Source: Candidatus Poribacteria bacterium
GTDB lineage: Bacteria; Poribacteria; WGA-4E; WGA-3G
Direction: 5' to 3'
Assembly (NCBI GenBank): GCA_009835515.1
Contig: VXXH01000013.1
Location: forward strand, 1-7,675
Length of the DNA stretch: 7,675 bases
Every line of letters begins with the position of its first letter. Positions within the stretch are counted from its first letter, which is position 1. This document shows, one piece after another, positions 4,964 through 7,675 of this stretch. The translations under genes were made by a program, and so were the position numbers. Below the pieces are notes generated by a model, which was given only the letters and a program-made list of their open reading frames with translations, did no database searches and had not been told where the DNA came from.

Positions 4964-6504
4964 TATTCGCTCTCGCGAGCCTTAAAGCGAATTGCTTGAC
5001 TTATCAGATGGCTTAGTTCATCCACTCGTTCATTGGGAATTTGAGGAGCAATACCTTCAATGCTTTGCTGTACCGCTTCTAAGCTCCCTTCTTGTGCCCA
5101 GAAACTCTCGCGCAGGATTTCTGCGAATTCTGCTACAGTCGCGGCGAGTTGAAATTCAGGCGATGCTGCTTCAAATGTGGCGTTCAGTTCTGTTGTGAAA
5201 ATCTCCGCATTAATTTCCGACACACGATGGGTATCTGGGTCTTCATGACGTATAAAGACCTTCGCCAATTGTCCGGTGGCACCTTCATGAAGCTTAATCT
5301 CATAGAGGGTTGTGACACTGTGCCCTGAACCGATTTCGCCACCATCAGCGTCGTCATCACGGAAATCTTCGTGCTCAAGACGACGGTTTTCATAGCCGAG
5401 CAGACGGAAGCGGCTGACGACTTCAGGATTGAATTCAACTTGGATCTTAGCGTCTTTAGCAATGAGTTGTAATGTTCCTGTCAGGTTTTCGACAAAGACG
5501 CGTTTTGCCTCGTTGAGGGTATCAACATAAGCGTAACTACCGTTGCCTTTGTTGGCAAGTTGTTCCATGAGGACATCGTTGAAATTGCCCATGCCGAACC
5601 CGACTGTTGTCAACGTAATTCCTTCCTTGACATAGGAACGAATTTCCCTAAGAATGGCATCGGGCCCTGTTCTTCCAACATTAGCAACACCATCTGAACA
5701 GAGAATCACACGGTTAATGTTACCACGCCTTGCCTGGCGCGAGGCAAGTTTGTATCCAAGACGAAGTCCTTCTTCTGCATTCGTGCTCCCGTCTGGTGTG
5801 AGAGAGTGGATTGCCTCCAGGATTTCCTCACGTCTCTCAATTCCGGTGTGTGAAAGGATGGTTCGGGCGCGCGTTCCATAAACGACAATAGCAACCTCAT
5901 CCGCTGGGCGGAGTTGTTCAACCAAAAGCGTTAACGCGCGTTTCACCAGTTCCAACCGATTTTCCATAGCCATTGAACCGGAGACATCAATCACGAAAGT
6001 TAACATCGCGTCCTTACGGTTTTCGTCAGGAATAACGCGACCTTGGATGCCGATCCGCAACAATTGGAGGCGTTTGCCTTCACCAAATCGGGATGGTGCT
6101 CCCTCAATGTGAACAGCAAATGCGTCCTGTGAGGGTGGCACATAGTTGTAATCAAAGGCGTTGACGAATTCTTCTACTCGGACGGCTTCCGTTGGTGGAA
6201 GATGCCCGTCTCGGAGATAACGTCGCATGACAGAATAGGAGGCGGTATCCACATCCATACCGAACGTTGAAAAGTGATCGTCTTCTGTATCAATAAAAGG
6301 GTTTGTGCCATACTCTCTAAAAAAAACATCGTCATAGGCGGCACCGTTTGGTGGATTTAAGCCTGTTGAAATATATCCGAAATCAGACACTGCACTTTCC
6401 TCAGCATCTTCACCGCCCCCGCAGCCTATATAGATAAAGAGCATCAATCCGCACATTATAAGGACAGTGCTTAATCTGTAAAAGATTTTAAATTGCGCTT
6501 TCAT
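4963..6504 (-). CDS. VWA-domain lipoprotein, YfbK type
   Basis: The product is a 513-residue predicted lipoprotein. I chose the ATG at 6504 because it begins a proper signal peptide (MKAQFKIFY, hydrophobic stretch, then IYIGC with Cys28) and has AGGGG 8 nt upstream. A start 17 codons earlier (6555) would give a non-signal N-terminal extension. In order come the VWA-associated N-terminal domain (about 60-150, with NPFIDTEDDHFSTFGMDVDT), the von Willebrand factor A domain (about 165-350) and a C-terminal region like DUF3520 (about 350-510). The metal-ion-dependent adhesion site is complete: DVSGSM (Asp173, Ser175, Ser177), Thr241 in GSTN, and Asp271 in CSDG. Such proteins bind partners through a divalent cation; relatives are often loosely annotated as chloride-channel homologues, with no proven function. 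It lies 153 bp downstream of the serpin gene, so it may have its own promoter, although none is convincing. Confidence 0.93.
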   Translation of the reverse strand: MKAQFKIFYRLSTVLIMCGLMLFIYIGCGGGEDAEESAVSDFGYISTGLNPPNGAAYDDVFFREYGTNPFIDTEDDHFSTFGMDVDTASYSVMRRYLRDGHLPPTEAVRVEEFVNAFDYNYVPPSQDAFAVHIEGAPSRFGEGKRLQLLRIGIQGRVIPDENRKDAMLTFVIDVSGSMAMENRLELVKRALTLLVEQLRPADEVAIVVYGTRARTILSHTGIERREEILEAIHSLTPDGSTNAEEGLRLGYKLASRQARRGNINRVILCSDGVANVGRTGPDAILREIRSYVKEGITLTTVGFGMGNFNDVLMEQLANKGNGSYAYVDTLNEAKRVFVENLTGTLQLIAKDAKIQVEFNPEVVSRFRLLGYENRRLEHEDFRDDDADGGEIGSGHSVTTLYEIKLHEGATGQLAKVFIRHEDPDTHRVSEINAEIFTTELNATFEAASPEFQLAATVAEFAEILRESFWAQEGSLEAVQQSIEGIAPQIPNERVDELSHLISQAIRFKARESE

Positions 6505-6512
6505 CAGAAATA

Positions 6513-6517
6513 CCCCT
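6513..6517 (-). promoter_or_regulatory. Ribosome binding site that fixes the VWA lipoprotein start
   Basis: On the minus strand AGGGG stands 8 nt before the ATG at 6504. It supports this start over the in-frame ATG at 6555, which lacks such a site, and agrees with the lipoprotein signal sequence that begins here. Confidence 0.65.
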
Positions 6518-6553
6518 TTTTTGTTTCTAAAGGTATGCGACAACATCGCCGCC

Positions 6554-6571
6554 ATAATTTTGGTAAATTAT
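6554..6571 (-). promoter_or_regulatory. Perfect AT-rich hairpin upstream of the VWA gene
   Basis: ATAATTT and AAATTAT flank a four-base loop (TGGT on the + strand), giving a perfect 7-bp stem. It lies about 50 bp before the chosen VWA start, in the untranslated gap. No T run follows in the direction of transcription, so it is not a standard terminator. It could be an operator-like palindrome or may be chance in AT-rich DNA. Confidence 0.3.
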
Positions 6572-6657
6572 CGCCCCTGACACCAATAACTCTTGCTGTG
6601 GCGTTTGATCGGCACGAAAATCTATATTATTGATCTGAATCGTGATTCCTATTCCAT

Positions 6658-7675
6658 CTAAGGGTCTACGACACTGCCCATAAATAGTACAGTTTTTGTC
6701 TCATTATCACGAATCGCGAAGAAGAATGGTCGGTTTGCTATGAACTCGGGTGGCGCGCTCGTTGCGCGAATTCCAACACTCGTGACTGGTGCGGCTTCAG
6801 TGCCCTCTTCATTGACTTCAACGACAGCTTTATGGAGCACTTCGCCGATATACAAGTTTTGCCCCAAAACTTCTAAATCTGCCATCCGACTGAAATCTGC
6901 AAGCCCAGATGCAAACGCGATACCCATACCAAGTGATTTCAGCGGATTATTAAGCGTTTTTTCATATTCCAACTTAAATTTGGGCATGCTGAGGAATATC
7001 TCTTGTTCGTGAAACTGCGATATCCAATTCTCCCAATTCTCAGTGTTTAAAGCGTCTAAAAAGGTGTTGAGGTTAGATTCACGATAGGGGAGGAAGATGT
7101 ACATGCTTATCCGTCCATCGCCGTAAGGGAGGCTAATCGCTTGGAACTTTTCTTCATGGTTTTCATAGTAGGGATAATCACCGGTCCTTGTCATCATCGG
7201 GACCTGCTTTTCGGCACCGGTTATGAGATAAAAGGCTCCTTCGCGCGTGTGTGATGGATCAAATTCTGTCTGCCACGCCCCTTTGAAATAGATGGCGTTA
7301 ATCAGAAATAACACCATATCCGTGTTGATTTCATCAAGGATTTTTGTAATTTTGCCGTTGGTGTTGGTATTTACCCACTGATTAATCGTTGTTAGGGTGC
7401 TGGGGTCCATAAAATTTAGGGTCGCTATCTCCGCTCCGAAATATTCGGTGTTCCACTGCAAGAAATCCTGCTTAAACGGAACACCTTGGCGTGCCCAGAG
7501 AGAGTTTGCAATTGTGAGTATAACTTTCGGGTCTGCTACTTGAAGTGCTTGACGTAAGCCTGCATAGCCGAGGTTTATCGCTTCGGAGCCTAATCCTTGT
7601 AGTTGCAAGGCGTTAGTCATCGCCTGCTCGGTTTCACCGGATGCCCCATTTAACGTCATTGCCAAAGCAATAGAA
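6658..7675 (-). CDS. Serpin family protein (N-terminus beyond the window)
   Basis: The gene is cut by the window edge: the reading frame stays open to the last base, and the visible start-like codon at 7665 is a TTG inside the conserved stretch SIALAMTLNGASGET. About 338 residues are present, against the 370-400 usual for serpins. Family hallmarks are NAIYFKGAW, TNGKITKIL, EVNEEGTEAA at the hinge, and the C-terminal signature ANRPFFFAIRD followed by LFMGSVVDP. Serpins trap serine or cysteine proteases after cleavage of the reactive centre loop. Here the loop has the same length as in alpha-1-antitrypsin, counted between the GTEAA hinge and PPE, which places P1-P1' at Thr-Ser. P10 is proline, where inhibitory serpins normally carry a small residue. 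Identity as a serpin is certain; inhibitory activity is uncertain. Its location cannot be judged because the N-terminus is missing. Confidence 0.96.
   Translation of the reverse strand, partial: SIALAMTLNGASGETEQAMTNALQLQGLGSEAINLGYAGLRQALQVADPKVILTIANSLWARQGVPFKQDFLQWNTEYFGAEIATLNFMDPSTLTTINQWVNTNTNGKITKILDEINTDMVLFLINAIYFKGAWQTEFDPSHTREGAFYLITGAEKQVPMMTRTGDYPYYENHEEKFQAISLPYGDGRISMYIFLPYRESNLNTFLDALNTENWENWISQFHEQEIFLSMPKFKLEYEKTLNNPLKSLGMGIAFASGLADFSRMADLEVLGQNLYIGEVLHKAVVEVNEEGTEAAPVTSVGIRATSAPPEFIANRPFFFAIRDNETKTVLFMGSVVDP

Noticed and set aside
5184..5462. 92-codon minus-strand frame inside the VWA gene
   Set aside because: It overlaps the C-terminal part of the VWA protein in a different frame and shows no recognisable domain.
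6505..6555. 17-codon N-terminal extension of the VWA lipoprotein starting at 6555
   Set aside because: The added residues are not signal-like, lack a ribosome binding site and would bury the lipoprotein signal; the start at 6504 fits better.
6637..6648. Palindrome GAATC-GT-GATTC just after the serpin stop codon
   Set aside because: Only five base pairs per arm and no T run; neither terminator nor operator can be argued from one copy.
1..7675. CRISPR arrays, tRNA or rRNA genes, defence systems
   Set aside because: No regularly spaced repeats, no tRNA-like cloverleaf or rRNA core stretches and no defence-type domains were seen.

Overview
All recognisable genes lie on the minus strand, so transcription runs from the right edge to the left. 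Base composition is moderate (mid-40s percent GC by eye). The contents are a serpin, lipoprotein and exported enzymes, a TPR protein and the start of a bacterial microcompartment (BMC) locus. This suggests an uncultured, diderm-type environmental bacterium. Candidatus Poribacteria is my best guess, with Planctomycetes/Verrucomicrobia or Latescibacteria-type lineages as alternatives. This taxonomic call rests on gene content and remembered family resemblance, not on a search.

Right part (about 4963-7675): a serpin whose N-terminus lies beyond the window, followed by a lipoprotein with a von Willebrand factor A domain of the YfbK type. A 79-bp element with imperfect inverted ends, resembling a MITE, fills most of the gap after the lipoprotein gene.

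Middle (2154-4870): a tight three-gene operon with gaps of 5 and 12 bp. It encodes a membrane-anchored gluzincin metallopeptidase (HEIAH plus a downstream Glu), an exported PPP-family phosphatase with the LRGNHE motif, and a membrane-anchored six-repeat TPR protein. All three are predicted to act on the outer side of the cytoplasmic membrane. Their shared substrate or process cannot be read from the sequence.

Left part (168-1980): a BMC operon encoding a hexameric shell protein (BMC-H), a PduL-type phosphate propanoyltransferase and a flavoprotein-fold protein. Both enzymes begin with a short amphipathic helix that looks like an encapsulation peptide, so both are probably lumen cargo. A near-consensus sigma-70-type promoter (TTGAAA, 17 bp, TATACT) starts 9 bp beyond the TPR stop codon, so the BMC genes probably form their own transcription unit. 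PduL would convert an acyl-CoA made inside the compartment into acyl-phosphate and recycle CoA. The matching aldehyde dehydrogenase, signature enzyme and pentameric shell proteins are not in the window and would be expected to its left. The BMC substrate therefore cannot be decided here; a fucose/rhamnose (PVM-type) pathway is a plausible guess.

No intergenic stretch exceeds about 175 bp. No rRNA, tRNA, CRISPR array or intact insertion sequence was seen. The most unusual points are a four-cysteine insert in PduL, an altered pore loop in the shell protein, a proline at the P10 hinge position of the serpin, the exported PPP-type phosphatase operon, and the MITE-like element.
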